DNA of 64,000 nt from Lysinibacillus sp. FSL W8-0992 (GCF_038008685.1 NZ_JBBOZQ010000001.1:1054001-1118000), one strand, 5' to 3'; positions 1 through 8,778 are shown, counted from the stretch's first letter. The notes: a model not told the origin generated them from the sequence alone. Program-made: numbers and translations.

Positions 1-2
1 TA

Positions 3-989
3 TCATTTTCTATATTAGTAGCTTCACCTTTCTTAATTGCAATTGTGGCTTTAATTTCTGTCATGTACGGTACAAAGGATATTAGCAGCTTAACCGTATG
101 GCAAGCACTTACGGCATTTGATGCTGGAAATATTGATCATCAAATTGTTAGGACTAGTCGTATTCCTAGAATTTGCGCCGTATTACTAGTAGGTGCGTTT
201 TTGGCAGTAGCCGGGGCGGTTATGCAAGGTATTACTCGAAATTATTTAGCATCACCATCATTGATGGGCGTTAATGATGGCTCCGCATTTGTCATTACAT
301 TGGCGCTTGTATTTTTTCCAGGACTTCCAAATTACCAAATGATTTTACTATCTATGCTCGGCTCTGCTATGGGAGCAGGCATCGTTTTCGGGTTTGGCTC
401 TCTAATACGGAATGGGCTTTCCCCAGTTCGGTTAGCAATTATTGGAACAGTAATAGGGACATTTTTGAGTAGTATAGCGACAGCAATAGCAATGTATTTC
501 CAAGTGTCGCAAACGGTTAGTGCTTGGTATAACACTAAGGTACATACAGTAGACAATGATATGCTCATGCTTTCAATACCTTTCGGATTAATAGGCCTTA
601 TTCTTGCATTATTATCGGCAAGAGCTATTACTATCACCGCATTAGGCGACGATATTGCCTTAGGTCTTGGTCAAAAAACAAAAGCAGTAAAAATTGTTAG
701 TATGCTTGCAGTTGTATGTTTAACAGGTACAGCGGTGGCACTTGTCGGAAAAATAGCTTTTGTTGGGCTTGTTATTCCACATATTACACGTTTCCTTGTT
801 GGTGTTGATTATCGCTTTATTATTCCATGTGCAGCGGTAATAGGAGCATTTTTCTTAGCACTGTGCGATGTGCTCAGTCGTTATGTAAATTATCCATACG
901 AAACGCCAATTGGTGTATTAACAGCGCTAGTCGGTGTACCATTCTTCTTATACTTAGTTCGTAAGCACGGAGGTGAAAAGCATGCATAA
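3..989 (+). CDS. FecCD-family ferric-siderophore ABC permease, 5' end outside window
   Basis: Membrane permease of an iron-siderophore importer. The frame is open from the window edge through a first hydrophobic segment, so the true start lies upstream and the GTG at 45 is not a convincing start. About eight or nine hydrophobic helices are visible, with the FecCD-type segment GLVIPHITRFLVG near the C-terminus that contacts the ATPase. It overlaps the next permease gene by 8 bases, as in translationally coupled fep/fhu/yfi-type operons. Substrate cannot be told from sequence alone; the esterase at the operon end favours a catecholate siderophore (inference). Confidence 0.9.
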   Translation, partial: SFSILVASPFLIAIVALISVMYGTKDISSLTVWQALTAFDAGNIDHQIVRTSRIPRICAVLLVGAFLAVAGAVMQGITRNYLASPSLMGVNDGSAFVITLALVFFPGLPNYQMILLSMLGSAMGAGIVFGFGSLIRNGLSPVRLAIIGTVIGTFLSSIATAIAMYFQVSQTVSAWYNTKVHTVDNDMLMLSIPFGLIGLILALLSARAITITALGDDIALGLGQKTKAVKIVSMLAVVCLTGTAVALVGKIAFVGLVIPHITRFLVGVDYRFIIPCAAVIGAFFLALCDVLSRYVNYPYETPIGVLTALVGVPFFLYLVRKHGGEKHA

Positions 990-2013
990 AAAAACTTCCC
1001 GTGCAGTCATTACGACTGTCGCTATCCTTCTATTATTTATATTAGGGGCAAGCTATCTCCATATTACGAATGGCGTTTTTGATATGTCAGTATTAGATGT
1101 ACTAAAAACACTTTTACGTATTGAGCCAAACCCGAAATATGATCTTGTTATTTTTGAATTTCGTTTACCTCGAATTGTAATAGCAGCACTTGTTGGTGTG
1201 GGGCTAGGCATGGCAGGGGTTGTGCTGCAGGGCATTACACGAAATGGCTTAGCAGACCCAGGAATTTTAGGTATTAATGCTGGAGCGGGTGCAGCAGTAG
1301 TTATTTTTATGTTTTTCTTTCAATTCCGTCTTGTAACAGCGGATATTAGTAGCTGGTTATCTATTTTAATCATGCCGATATTCGGTTTTGTGGGCGGTAC
1401 GATGGCCGCAGCTTTAATTTTTTCGTTTGCCATGAAAAATGGCCACCTAGATATGCAGCGACTGATCTTAACAGGGATTGCTATTAATAGTGGATTTGGT
1501 GCATTATCGCTGTTTCTATCGTTGAAAATGAATGCGCAAGATTATGAATCGGCAGCAGTTTGGATGGCTGGTTCTATTTATAATGCCAATTGGATTTTTG
1601 TCGTGTCGATGTTGCCATGGCTCCTATTGCTAGGTTTTTATGTATATCGTAAATCGTATTTACTCGATTATTTTCAATTGGAAGAAGACAGTATTACAAG
1701 CTTAGGCATAGCGCTAGAAAAAGAGAAAATTAAATTATTATTGGCGAGTGTAGGCTTAGTGAGCGCCTGTGTATCCGTCTCCGGAAGTATTGGTTTTATT
1801 GGATTAATGGCGCCACATATTGCTAAACAACTTGTCGGTATTCAACATCGTTATGTAATGCCGGTGAGTGCCCTAATAGGTGCATGCCTTCTTGTGTTTG
1901 CTGACTTTATTGGTAAAACTGTCTTTGCACCTTCAGAGCTAGCAGTTGGTATTGTTGTTTCAATTATTGGTATTCCGTACTTCTTGTATTTACTAGTGAA
2001 GTCAAAAGCATAG
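982..2013 (+). CDS. FecCD-family ferric-siderophore ABC permease (second subunit)
   Basis: Second permease subunit, about 343 residues, expected to pair with the preceding FecCD protein. ATG 982 is preferred over an in-frame GTG at 973 because GGAGGTG (969-975) sits 6 bases upstream of the ATG, whereas the GTG lies inside the ribosome site. Multiple membrane helices; the conserved coupling segment GFIGLMAPHIAKQLVG lies near residue 270. The gene overlaps its upstream neighbour and is followed 11 bases later by the ATPase, a canonical permease-permease-ATPase order. The binding lipoprotein is not in view and may lie upstream of the window. Confidence 0.93.
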   Translation: MHKKTSRAVITTVAILLLFILGASYLHITNGVFDMSVLDVLKTLLRIEPNPKYDLVIFEFRLPRIVIAALVGVGLGMAGVVLQGITRNGLADPGILGINAGAGAAVVIFMFFFQFRLVTADISSWLSILIMPIFGFVGGTMAAALIFSFAMKNGHLDMQRLILTGIAINSGFGALSLFLSLKMNAQDYESAAVWMAGSIYNANWIFVVSMLPWLLLLGFYVYRKSYLLDYFQLEEDSITSLGIALEKEKIKLLLASVGLVSACVSVSGSIGFIGLMAPHIAKQLVGIQHRYVMPVSALIGACLLVFADFIGKTVFAPSELAVGIVVSIIGIPYFLYLLVKSKA

Positions 2014-2024
2014 GAGGAAGTAGT

Positions 2025-2825
2025 GTGCAAACTGCATTTAGAATGGAAAATCTGTCTTCAGGTTATGAGCATGTTCGTGTATTTGAAGGATTGAACTTAA
2101 CGATAGAAGAGGGAAAAGTGACAACTATTATCGGTCCTAATGGTTGTGGAAAATCTACCTTATTAAAAACAATAGGACGTATTTTAAAGAAACAACAGGG
2201 AACGGTTTATTTACAGGAACAAAATATGCAAAATTTGTCGACGAAAGAAATTGCGAAAAAGTTAGCAATCCTATCACAGACACCAATTGCACCAGGACAG
2301 TTGAAGGTAGAGGAGCTAATTGCATACGGTCGTTATCCACATCGTAATAATGTCAATCGCTTAACGAAAAAAGATGAAGAAATGATTGAATGGGCCTTAA
2401 CGGTCACAAATACATTGGAGTATCGCAACCGAGAGCTTGCACAACTTTCTGGAGGTCAACGCCAACGTGTTTGGCTAGCAATGGCATTAGCACAAGAAAC
2501 GAGCATTTTGCTGTTAGACGAGCCAACGACTTATTTAGATATGGCGCATCAGTTAGAGGTTTTAGATATCGTAAAAAATTTAAATGAACAACACAGCTGT
2601 ACGATTGTTATGGTTTTGCATGATATTAACCATGCAGCAAGATATTCTGATCATTTAATCGCTATGCGTCAAGGTGTTATTGTGGAAACGGGAACACCAC
2701 AGGAAATTTTATGTGCGGACGTCATGCGGAAAGTGTTCAATATTACGGCAAGAATTATGGAAGACCCAGCAACAAACACTCCTGTATGTTATGGCTATGA
2801 TGTTTTAAAGGAGGAAGATAAATGA
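2025..2825 (+). CDS. ABC transporter ATP-binding protein, iron-siderophore type (FecE/FepC family)
   Basis: ATPase that powers the two permeases. Visible motifs in 266 residues: Walker A GPNGCGKST at 37-45, signature LSGGQRQR at 141-148, Walker B ILLLDEP at 161-167, and the switch His199 in VLHD. GTG start at 2025 with AGGAGG at 2012-2017. The stop overlaps the next start as ATGA (2822-2825), indicating one transcript with the esterase gene. Length and motifs are normal for the FecE/FhuC/YusV group. Fur control is likely, but any Fur box lies outside the window. Confidence 0.95.
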   Translation: MQTAFRMENLSSGYEHVRVFEGLNLTIEEGKVTTIIGPNGCGKSTLLKTIGRILKKQQGTVYLQEQNMQNLSTKEIAKKLAILSQTPIAPGQLKVEELIAYGRYPHRNNVNRLTKKDEEMIEWALTVTNTLEYRNRELAQLSGGQRQRVWLAMALAQETSILLLDEPTTYLDMAHQLEVLDIVKNLNEQHSCTIVMVLHDINHAARYSDHLIAMRQGVIVETGTPQEILCADVMRKVFNITARIMEDPATNTPVCYGYDVLKEEDK

Positions 2826-3601
2826 CTGTAGAACAAGCAATTAACGTATCAGATTTTATTTCTTATGAAATGAATTCGAAGTTTACTGATTATACGTATA
2901 CAATAAACATCTATGTACCTCAAGGGGAAATACCTCAAGGCGGCTTTCCAGTTTTATATGTATTAGACGGATCGTCATACTTCAATTTGGTGAAGGAAGC
3001 AATTCGCCTGCAAAGTCGTAATGCGCCCAAAACAGGCATCGTACCTGCTATTGTCGTCGGTGTAGGACATGGGGCTGATATGCATGAACGACGTTTTTAT
3101 GATTTTACAGCACCAGCCGAAACGTATAGCTATCCTGCAAGATTTAAAGGAAATGGATATGATAAGCATGGAGGTGCAGTGAGTTTTAGTCGCTTTTTAC
3201 AGGAGGAATTAAAGCCACAAATTCAGCAACAATTCCATGTAAATGAACAGCATCAAACTTTATTTGGGCACTCTTTAGCAGGCTATTTTGTGTTGTGGCA
3301 ATTATTGAATGAAAAACAAAGTTTCCAACGTTATATAGCTATTAGTCCTTCCATCTGGTGGAATGAACATGAATTGTTCCATAAGGCAAGTGTATTTATG
3401 GAAGAGCACAAGCAAGTGAACGAACAATTATTTATCGGTGTAGGGGAACTTGAAACATTTATGGTAGATGACGGACGACAAATGGCCAATGAGCTAATGC
3501 AAGTAATGAGTATTGAATTTTATGAAGCATTGAATGAAAATCATGCGTCTGTCGTACCCACTGTAATGAGTAGAGCAATACGTTTTGTGAATAAATATTA
3601 A
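2822..3601 (+). CDS. Alpha/beta hydrolase, IroE/BesA-like siderophore esterase
   Basis: Predicted cytosolic serine hydrolase of 259 residues in the esterase group that opens ferric-siderophore scaffolds (BesA, IroE, Fes). The nucleophile elbow GHSLAG places Ser151; His241 (NENHAS) is the probable catalytic histidine; the N-terminal YVLDGSSYF block is typical of this group. It overlaps the ATPase gene by 4 bases and has GGAGG in that gene's last codons. Context argues that it releases iron after import of a trilactone or catecholate complex; this is inference. A hairpin terminator follows directly. Confidence 0.8.
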   Translation: MTVEQAINVSDFISYEMNSKFTDYTYTINIYVPQGEIPQGGFPVLYVLDGSSYFNLVKEAIRLQSRNAPKTGIVPAIVVGVGHGADMHERRFYDFTAPAETYSYPARFKGNGYDKHGGAVSFSRFLQEELKPQIQQQFHVNEQHQTLFGHSLAGYFVLWQLLNEKQSFQRYIAISPSIWWNEHELFHKASVFMEEHKQVNEQLFIGVGELETFMVDDGRQMANELMQVMSIEFYEALNENHASVVPTVMSRAIRFVNKY

Positions 3602-3607
3602 TTCAGT

Positions 3608-3634
3608 AACCGCATTATCTTTGGTAATGCGGTT
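3608..3634 (+). terminator. Hairpin at end of siderophore operon
   Basis: Perfect 10-bp stem AACCGCATTA / TAATGCGGTT with a 7-base loop, 7 bases after the esterase stop. The T tract is short, so termination strength is uncertain. Confidence 0.7.
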
Positions 3635-3690
3635 TACTTATGGATAAAAATGCAATAATATGTATTTATAATTAAAAGGATGTGACTTAG

Positions 3691-4158
3691 ATGGGAATTA
3701 TTTTGGCAAATAGTAAGGATGCACAAGTAGTGCATAAATTAATGCTTCAGGCTTTTAAAGAATATGAACATGCAATGCCACCATCCAGTGCATTAAGTGA
3801 AACGGTAGAATCAATTGAACAGGCGCTCAATAATGGCGAGCAAGCGTTTATTAGTTATATGGAAGATCAACCTGTAGCAATGGTTCGATTTACGTTGAAT
3901 AATAAAGGCATTTATTTCTTTCGGTTATCTGTAGTTCCAGAAAAGCAAGGGCAAGGTTTGGCAAAAGCATTAATAGTTGAACTTGAAAATTATGCACGTG
4001 CACAAGGGAAAACGATTAGTGAATGTAAAGTCCGTATGAATGTACCACGTAATATTGAGTTATACCGCTCGTTAGGATATGTTATCACTAAAGAAACGAT
4101 AGGAGAAAATCGTAATGGTTTTTCTCTTCCGATTGTAACAATGGAAAAGAAACTTTAG
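3691..4158 (+). CDS. GNAT-family N-acetyltransferase
   Basis: Single GNAT domain of 155 residues. The acetyl-CoA pocket motif is seen as LSVVPEKQGQGLAKAL (Q/R-x-x-G-x-G/A type) around residues 88-103, followed by the typical C-terminal LYRSLGYV block. Substrate unknown. ATG start preceded by AAAGGATG. It is separated from the siderophore operon by a terminator and followed after 11 bases by the racemase-like gene, so these two are probably cotranscribed. Confidence 0.85.
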   Translation: MGIILANSKDAQVVHKLMLQAFKEYEHAMPPSSALSETVESIEQALNNGEQAFISYMEDQPVAMVRFTLNNKGIYFFRLSVVPEKQGQGLAKALIVELENYARAQGKTISECKVRMNVPRNIELYRSLGYVITKETIGENRNGFSLPIVTMEKKL

Positions 4159-4169
4159 GGGGAGTGCAT

Positions 4170-4805
4170 TTGAAGAAAAGAATAGGCTGTTTGCACGCAC
4201 ACTATTCCAATATAGACTACATAGAGCAGGCATTTAATAGCATACATGAATTAGAGCTTGAGCATTTTGTTGATCCGGGACTTATACAGCATGTGGCAAA
4301 GGGTACTGGTGGTTTGTCATTAAAGGTGAAGGAGCAAGTAGAGTGGATAGCAAGTTGTAATGTCGATGCCATTTTAATTACATGTACAAATTATATTGCG
4401 TTGTTAAAGGAAGAAGAGTTGTCATTATCTATTCCAATTATTAAAATAGATGAACCCTTTTTTCAATCACTGTGCGAAGTGACGCAACCACAAATAATAC
4501 TTTTTACAAACCCTGCAACGGTGGATGGAACGATGGAGAGACTCTACCAATATGCTAAGCTCCATGATAAAGCGATAGACGTTCAGGCGAAGGTAATAAA
4601 CAATACATTTGAGCTTATTATGCAAGGGAAAAAGCAAGCATACAACAATGCAATTATACAATATTTCCGGGAAATAATGAGCGAAGGTCGGCTAATTTCT
4701 GTTGCCCAGCTATCGATGGTCGAAGCGGCACAACAATTTGAAAAGGAGTTCGAGATTCCAATTATACATCCTTTGAAATCATTAGTTGGATTTGTTATGA
4801 AATAG
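4170..4805 (+). CDS. Asp/Glu/hydantoin racemase-superfamily-like protein
   Basis: Uncharacterised protein of about 211 residues. The pattern GCLHAHYSNI near the N-terminus, a central ILITCTNY with a cysteine in the place of the first racemase catalytic Cys, and a C-terminal LSMVEAAQQF block are reminiscent of the Asp/Glu racemase superfamily; the second catalytic Cys is not obvious, so activity is doubtful. TTG 4170 is chosen because AGGGGGAG (4156-4163) lies 6 bases before it; the in-frame GTG at 4164 abuts that site. Substrate unknown. Confidence 0.6.
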   Translation: MKKRIGCLHAHYSNIDYIEQAFNSIHELELEHFVDPGLIQHVAKGTGGLSLKVKEQVEWIASCNVDAILITCTNYIALLKEEELSLSIPIIKIDEPFFQSLCEVTQPQIILFTNPATVDGTMERLYQYAKLHDKAIDVQAKVINNTFELIMQGKKQAYNNAIIQYFREIMSEGRLISVAQLSMVEAAQQFEKEFEIPIIHPLKSLVGFVMK

Positions 4806-4809
4806 GAAA

Positions 4810-4903
4810 ATCGCCGATAGAAATGCTCAAATCGCCGATAAAAGTCGAGCAATCGCTGATAGAAGTGCCCAAATCGCCGATAAAACTCACGCAATCGCCG
4901 ATA
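4810..4903. repeat. Five-copy 21-bp tandem repeat (core ATCGCCGATA)
   Basis: The 10-mer ATCGCCGATA begins at 4810, 4831, 4852 (one base changed, ATCGCTGATA), 4873 and 4894, exactly every 21 bases, with degenerate 11-base spacers. It lies just after the racemase-like stop codon and before the yfiT promoter region. A 21-bp pitch equals two helical turns, so protein binding on one DNA face is possible; function unknown. Confidence 0.9.
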
Positions 4904-4981
4904 GAATTTTAAATTCAAATGAAATGAAACTTCTAAATTGGTAGTATAATGAAATTAGAAAGAGAAACGGGGGCGAGCTAA

Positions 4982-5494
4982 ATGAACGATTTACGATATC
5001 CGATTGGACAATTTCAATTTCCAGAAGTAGTAACGGCACAGCAAGTACAGAAATGGATTGATGATATCCGTCTATTGCCAAGGCAATTAGCGGAGGCATT
5101 AAGTGGAGCAAGTGAACAATCATTAGCGAAATCCTACCGAGAGAATGGTTGGACTGTAACGCAACTGGTCCATCATCTGGCGGATAGTCACATGAATAGT
5201 TTTATTCGCTTTAAATTAGCTTTAACCGAAGATACACCGACTATTAAGCCATACAATGAAGAGGATTGGGCAGTGCTTCCGGATTCTGATATGCCTGTTG
5301 CCACTTCCTATAAGTTACTTGAAAGTCTACATGAACGTTGGGTTTATTTGCTGACAAGTTTAACGGATAAGCAAATACAACGGGCTTTTCAGCATCCAGA
5401 CAACGGGCTAATGACGCTTGAAAAAGCACTCGCTCTGTATGCATGGCATGGAAAGCATCATCTTGCTCATATACAAAATGCTCTTGCAAAATAA
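4982..5494 (+). CDS. yfiT: DinB-like bacillithiol S-transferase YfiT (BstA family)
   Basis: Four-helix DinB-fold metalloenzyme of 170 residues, closely resembling B. subtilis YfiT, which conjugates bacillithiol to electrophiles. The HHLADSH motif (His64/His65) and the C-terminal WHGKHHLAHI motif (His156-His163) hold the metal-binding histidines. The N-terminal RYPIG and the PTIKPYNEEDW blocks match YfiT. ATG start preceded by a G-rich ribosome site. Monocistronic: a repeat array lies upstream and a hairpin follows. Together with fosB in this window it shows a bacillithiol-based detoxification chemistry. Confidence 0.9.
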   Translation: MNDLRYPIGQFQFPEVVTAQQVQKWIDDIRLLPRQLAEALSGASEQSLAKSYRENGWTVTQLVHHLADSHMNSFIRFKLALTEDTPTIKPYNEEDWAVLPDSDMPVATSYKLLESLHERWVYLLTSLTDKQIQRAFQHPDNGLMTLEKALALYAWHGKHHLAHIQNALAK

Positions 5495-5499
5495 ATAAA

Positions 5500-5545
5500 A
5501 AAGGCGACTTATCCTCACTTCTGAGGAAAGTCGCCTTATTTTATT
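5500..5545. terminator. Bidirectional terminator between convergent genes
   Basis: AAGGCGACTT pairs with AAGTCGCCTT around an inner TCCTC/GAGGA helix, flanked by A-rich and T-rich tracts on both sides, so it can serve yfiT (+) and the BclB-type gene (-). Confidence 0.85.
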
Positions 5546-5605
5546 TTGACTATTCAAATGTGTGTGGATTTTTAGCCGAATAAACTGGGACGTTAAAAAT
5601 TTAAT

Positions 5606-6241
5606 TTATTGAATTGTAATGCCAGCACTTGCTGTACCAGTAAGTACTTGAGCAACAGCTACACCAGCTGTAGTAATAGAGTACACCATAACTAGTTTGT
5701 CACCAGCAGTCACTGGAACAGGTGCAAAACTGCCTGAACCAAATGCTGTAGTACCTAGTGCTATAATGCCTGTAAATGGCGGAGCTAAATTAACAGTAGC
5801 AGTTGTAGCTGTATAAACCGTGCTTCCAGCAGGTGCACGATAGATTGTAGCAGTAACTGTAGTACTACCAACTAGAGTAACGGCAAGCGTAGTAGAGAAT
5901 GATGCAGAAAGGCCTGTAATATTACCTGCGCGTGGTACCGTAAATGCTTCCGTTACTACGCCAGACAAATCAAGTGTTTCTCCAACGAGCGTAACACCAG
6001 GAACTGCAGTACCGAATCCAATAAGGGATGGTGTAGCGATTAAACCTGTTACTAAAGAAGTTAACACAACAGGTGTAACCCCAGAAGAGAATGGGATAAT
6101 GGAACCTTCAGTAACTGGTTGTAGTGGTGGAATACATGCAGCATCAATCGCTAAAAATGGGCCAAAATTTTGGCATTCCATATTACCAGATCTAGATGAG
6201 CAACCACATCCACTATTAGACATAGAATTATTTAAGAACAT
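5606..6241 (-). CDS. Exosporium-type protein with BclB-like C-terminal domain, no collagen repeat
   Basis: Secretion-signal-free protein of 211 residues, rich in Thr, Val, Ala and Gly. After a short Cys-containing N-terminus (SGCGCSSRSG) comes a beta-rich region with features of the BclB-type exosporium glycoprotein domain (GFGTAVPG, FTVPRAGNITGLSASF, IYRAPAGS, PVTAGDKLVMVYSI). The Gly-x-y collagen tract that usually precedes this domain is absent. ATG 6241 is chosen because AAGGAGGTG (6248-6256) stands 6 bases upstream; an earlier in-frame ATG at 6274 lacks a site. Probably deposited on the spore surface during sporulation (inference from the domain). Confidence 0.75.
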   Translation of the reverse strand: MFLNNSMSNSGCGCSSRSGNMECQNFGPFLAIDAACIPPLQPVTEGSIIPFSSGVTPVVLTSLVTGLIATPSLIGFGTAVPGVTLVGETLDLSGVVTEAFTVPRAGNITGLSASFSTTLAVTLVGSTTVTATIYRAPAGSTVYTATTATVNLAPPFTGIIALGTTAFGSGSFAPVPVTAGDKLVMVYSITTAGVAVAQVLTGTASAGITIQ

Positions 6242-6574
6242 ATTTACACCTCCTTTCTTCATTATTCTATTCATAGAAGAATAAAGAAAAAGGGCTATTA
6301 ACTACATACATAAAGCTATTTTGACAATACAAGAAAAAGAGAAAAATGCCTGTAAGTGATACAGATTAGTCTATTGTCTACTTAAAAAAATTTTAAAGCC
6401 ACTATTACACGTTCATCATGTGTAAATGTTCTTCAAGGCACTTGAAAGCAGAATTCAAAGATTGGACGTAAAAAAGTCCAATATGTATTTTTGAATACCT
6501 ATTGGACATTTACCTATAGGAATAATGATGGTTGATTTTATACCGTTGAATTGTTTTTCCTCCGAAGTCTCAAG
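6242..6574. other. Intergenic region with one minus-strand terminator
   Basis: 333 bases without a credible gene. It holds the promoter-side sequence of the BclB-type gene and the terminator of the following minus-strand gene; nothing else recognised. Confidence 0.6.
6470..6507 (-). terminator. Terminator of coiled-coil/repeat protein gene
   Basis: On the minus strand GTCCAATA and TATTGGAC pair across a 16-base interior and are followed by six T residues (A run at 6470-6475). Confidence 0.8.
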
Positions 6575-7852
6575 CTAATTGCGTCTCCGAAATAGATTGA
6601 AAAATAAAGAATTTTTTTCTTTCTTCACTTCTTCCTCCACTACTTCTTTTATATCTTCAGTTTGGTTATTGAACTCCATTTGTGCAATGCTTTCTTCCTT
6701 TACTAGTTCTATGTTTTCATTCGATACGCTTAAAGAAGAAGGCTCAGCTTGAATAATTGAAGATGTAGGAACTATAGATGTAGAGGTTTCTGTTATGTCC
6801 AAGTCATTTGCGTTAGGAGCGGAGGTTTCTGCTATGTCCAAGTCGTTTGCGTTAGGAACAGATGCTTCTGTTATCTCTAATTCATTTGTGAGAGGAGCAG
6901 AGGCTTCTATTATCTCCAAATCATTTGCGTTAGGTGCAGAGGCTTCGATTATCTCTAATTCATTTGTAGTAGGAGCAGAAGCTTCTGTTATGTCCAAGTC
7001 ATTTGTGATAGGAGTAGGGACTTCTGTTATGTTCAATTCATTTGTGGGAGGAGCAGAGACTTCTGTTATGTTCATATCAGTAGCAGTAGGAGCAATAGCT
7101 TCCGTAGTCTCCTCTTTTGCTATAGGAGCTGTTAAACTATTTGCTTCTACAACGCTTACTGGGATTCCTTGCGTGTCTGCTGCATTTTTAAAATGAAAAG
7201 TTGATTCTGCTGTGGTGTTTCTATATAAACCGTTATAAATCTGACTTGGGTGTGTATTGATTGATTGAAAGTAGTGCTGGTTAAAATGGCGTTCTTCTTG
7301 TTTTTGTACAGGATTATTATTAGGAGGAAAAGGTACTCCATTGTTCATATTAAAAGCTTTACCAGCCAAATCTTGAAGGAATTTATAACTTGGTTCAGTA
7401 GTAGGTAATGGTGGTTGTACAGTAGTTTGCTCTATTTTTTCTAAAAGTTTTCTTGAAGGAAGGGCTATACTTTTTACTGAGCTTTCATCAACATTTGTTG
7501 GAAAATTGTCTTTTGGTATATTGTTTTCAACGGTTATTAATTTATTTAATACGGCTAAAATTTCTTGATTCATTTCCTCAATTGCTTGATTGAGGGATTC
7601 AATATGAATAGAAAGCTGTTTGACTTGCTCTTCATATTCTTTAATTTGCATACTGTGTTTACCATCAATTGTTTCTGTGAGTCCTTCTAAATGTACAATT
7701 TGTTTTTTAAGATCCTCAAACTCATTTTTCATAAATAAGTAATCCTCGATTGAAGTACCCATTTTTAATGTTGTTAACGTTTCTTTATAGCCATCGATTT
7801 TTTCTTTTAATTTTTCAATGTCTTGAGTGGAGTACAACTTCGAATCTTCCAT
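6575..7852 (-). CDS. Coiled-coil protein with eight 13-residue repeats, putative spore-surface component
   Basis: Unrecognised 425-residue protein. Residues about 1-110 are charged heptad-like coiled coil; about 110-230 is a Pro/Asn/Gln-rich linker; about 250-360 is a run of eight 13-residue units of the type TNELEITEASAP / NANDLDITETSAP; the end is strongly charged and finishes with basic residues (NLFRRRN). No signal peptide or membrane segment. ATG preceded by AAGGGGTG. It lies divergently from the Cys-rich protein gene and next to the BclB-type gene, which suggests a spore-surface or scaffold role; no family is recognised. Confidence 0.75.
   Translation of the reverse strand: MEDSKLYSTQDIEKLKEKIDGYKETLTTLKMGTSIEDYLFMKNEFEDLKKQIVHLEGLTETIDGKHSMQIKEYEEQVKQLSIHIESLNQAIEEMNQEILAVLNKLITVENNIPKDNFPTNVDESSVKSIALPSRKLLEKIEQTTVQPPLPTTEPSYKFLQDLAGKAFNMNNGVPFPPNNNPVQKQEERHFNQHYFQSINTHPSQIYNGLYRNTTAESTFHFKNAADTQGIPVSVVEANSLTAPIAKEETTEAIAPTATDMNITEVSAPPTNELNITEVPTPITNDLDITEASAPTTNELEIIEASAPNANDLEIIEASAPLTNELEITEASVPNANDLDIAETSAPNANDLDITETSTSIVPTSSIIQAEPSSLSVSNENIELVKEESIAQMEFNNQTEDIKEVVEEEVKKEKNSLFFNLFRRRN
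6789..7100 (-). repeat. 39-bp coding tandem repeat (8 units)
   Basis: In-frame 39-base units inside the coiled-coil gene encode alternating TNELEI- and NANDLDI-type 13-mers. The units are diverged at DNA level but keep phase and length. Confidence 0.85.
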
Positions 7853-8030
7853 TGCATTTCACCCCTTTCAGTCCATTAGTATTTTATTAAAAACCCCCAC
7901 TTTCTGTTACAAATCATTTAATCCTACTCGAAAGGGGAGAAAAGTGTTCTTTAATAGTAAATAGCAATAACACTTGTTGAATAATTATCATGGTAAATTA
8001 TTTGTTAGCCCATGCACTTAACGCTAAAAA

Positions 8031-8039
8031 TCATATGCT
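8031..8039 (+). promoter_or_regulatory. Possible sporulation (SigK-type) -10 element
   Basis: CATATGCTA fits the SigK -10 pattern CATAnnnTA 39 bases before the Cys-rich protein ribosome site region; the -35 AC element is only weakly placed at 8016-8017. Tentative. Confidence 0.3.
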
Positions 8040-8078
8040 ACAAACGAAAGATAAAAAACTTATGGAGGTGTCAAAAGG

Positions 8079-8717
8079 ATGCAAGATAATATGCCATCCC
8101 AGGCGCGCGAACTAATTTGTATAAACGTCGATAAAGTATATGACTGGATTGTAAAGGAAATGTCATTTGATATTTCTCCAACTGGTGCAATTACCTTCCC
8201 AGGCGTAACACCGGCGACGGTTTTAACAGGTGCAACTGTCACATGTAGAGTAACTCCGGCTGCGACAAACCCAATCGTAATTTTAAATCGTGAGAACCGT
8301 CAATTTTCTATTGATGGAGCAACAGTTTGTCTACAACACTTAAATATTCAAAAGAACTTCATTCTTACGATTGTTGTTACTTTACCAACTGGAGCTGTAT
8401 TAACAAGTAGTGAGATTCCGGTATCACGTTGTGAACAAGTTACATTATGCGCACCTCAAGGAACAGATGTAGAAATCCTTTATACTGATTTAGATTGCTT
8501 CGTGTGTACAACGGGTACACTTACTGCTGGTACTGGAACAATTACGTTTTCTGCGTTGACAATAACAGTAGCAGTTTGTCAAAGTATTCAATCTACATTC
8601 CCAGTTACTGTGGAATTCTTAGCGAATTACTGCGAGCCAAGAGCAGATTTACCATTCTCATGCCCGTCTACGGTTCGTCCAAAGCAATGCTCCGTTATTT
8701 TCCCAACTATGGGTTAA
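8079..8717 (+). CDS. Cys-rich putative spore-surface protein
   Basis: Unnamed 212-residue protein with eleven cysteines, no signal peptide, and a beta-rich Thr/Val/Ile composition. It opens with RELICINVDKVYDWIV, a block I associate with uncharacterised spore-envelope proteins of Firmicutes but cannot assign, and ends with a Pro/Cys tail (SCPSTVRPKQCSVIFP). The number of cysteines suggests disulfide cross-linking in an outer spore layer (inference). ATG 8079 has GGAGGTG 8 bases upstream; a strong terminator follows. Confidence 0.75.
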   Translation: MQDNMPSQARELICINVDKVYDWIVKEMSFDISPTGAITFPGVTPATVLTGATVTCRVTPAATNPIVILNRENRQFSIDGATVCLQHLNIQKNFILTIVVTLPTGAVLTSSEIPVSRCEQVTLCAPQGTDVEILYTDLDCFVCTTGTLTAGTGTITFSALTITVAVCQSIQSTFPVTVEFLANYCEPRADLPFSCPSTVRPKQCSVIFPTMG

Positions 8718-8750
8718 GAGTGCTAACACATAAACATATGTCATACCTTA

Positions 8751-8778
8751 AAGAGAGGATTATCCTCTCTTTTTTTAT
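8751..8778 (+). terminator. Intrinsic terminator
   Basis: AAGAGAGGA / TCCTCTCTT stem with a 3-base loop followed by a run of T residues, 34 bases after the Cys-rich protein stop. Confidence 0.92.

Noticed and set aside
4810-4903. CRISPR array
   Set aside because: Units are only 21 bases with a 10-base core and 11-base spacers, and no cas gene is present.
4583-4918. Minus-strand frame with repeated FYRR-type residues
   Set aside because: It is the antisense reading of the 21-bp repeat array plus the racemase-like gene; no ribosome site or family.
6795-7196. Plus-strand repetitive frame
   Set aside because: Shadow of the 13-residue repeats of the minus-strand gene; no ribosome site.
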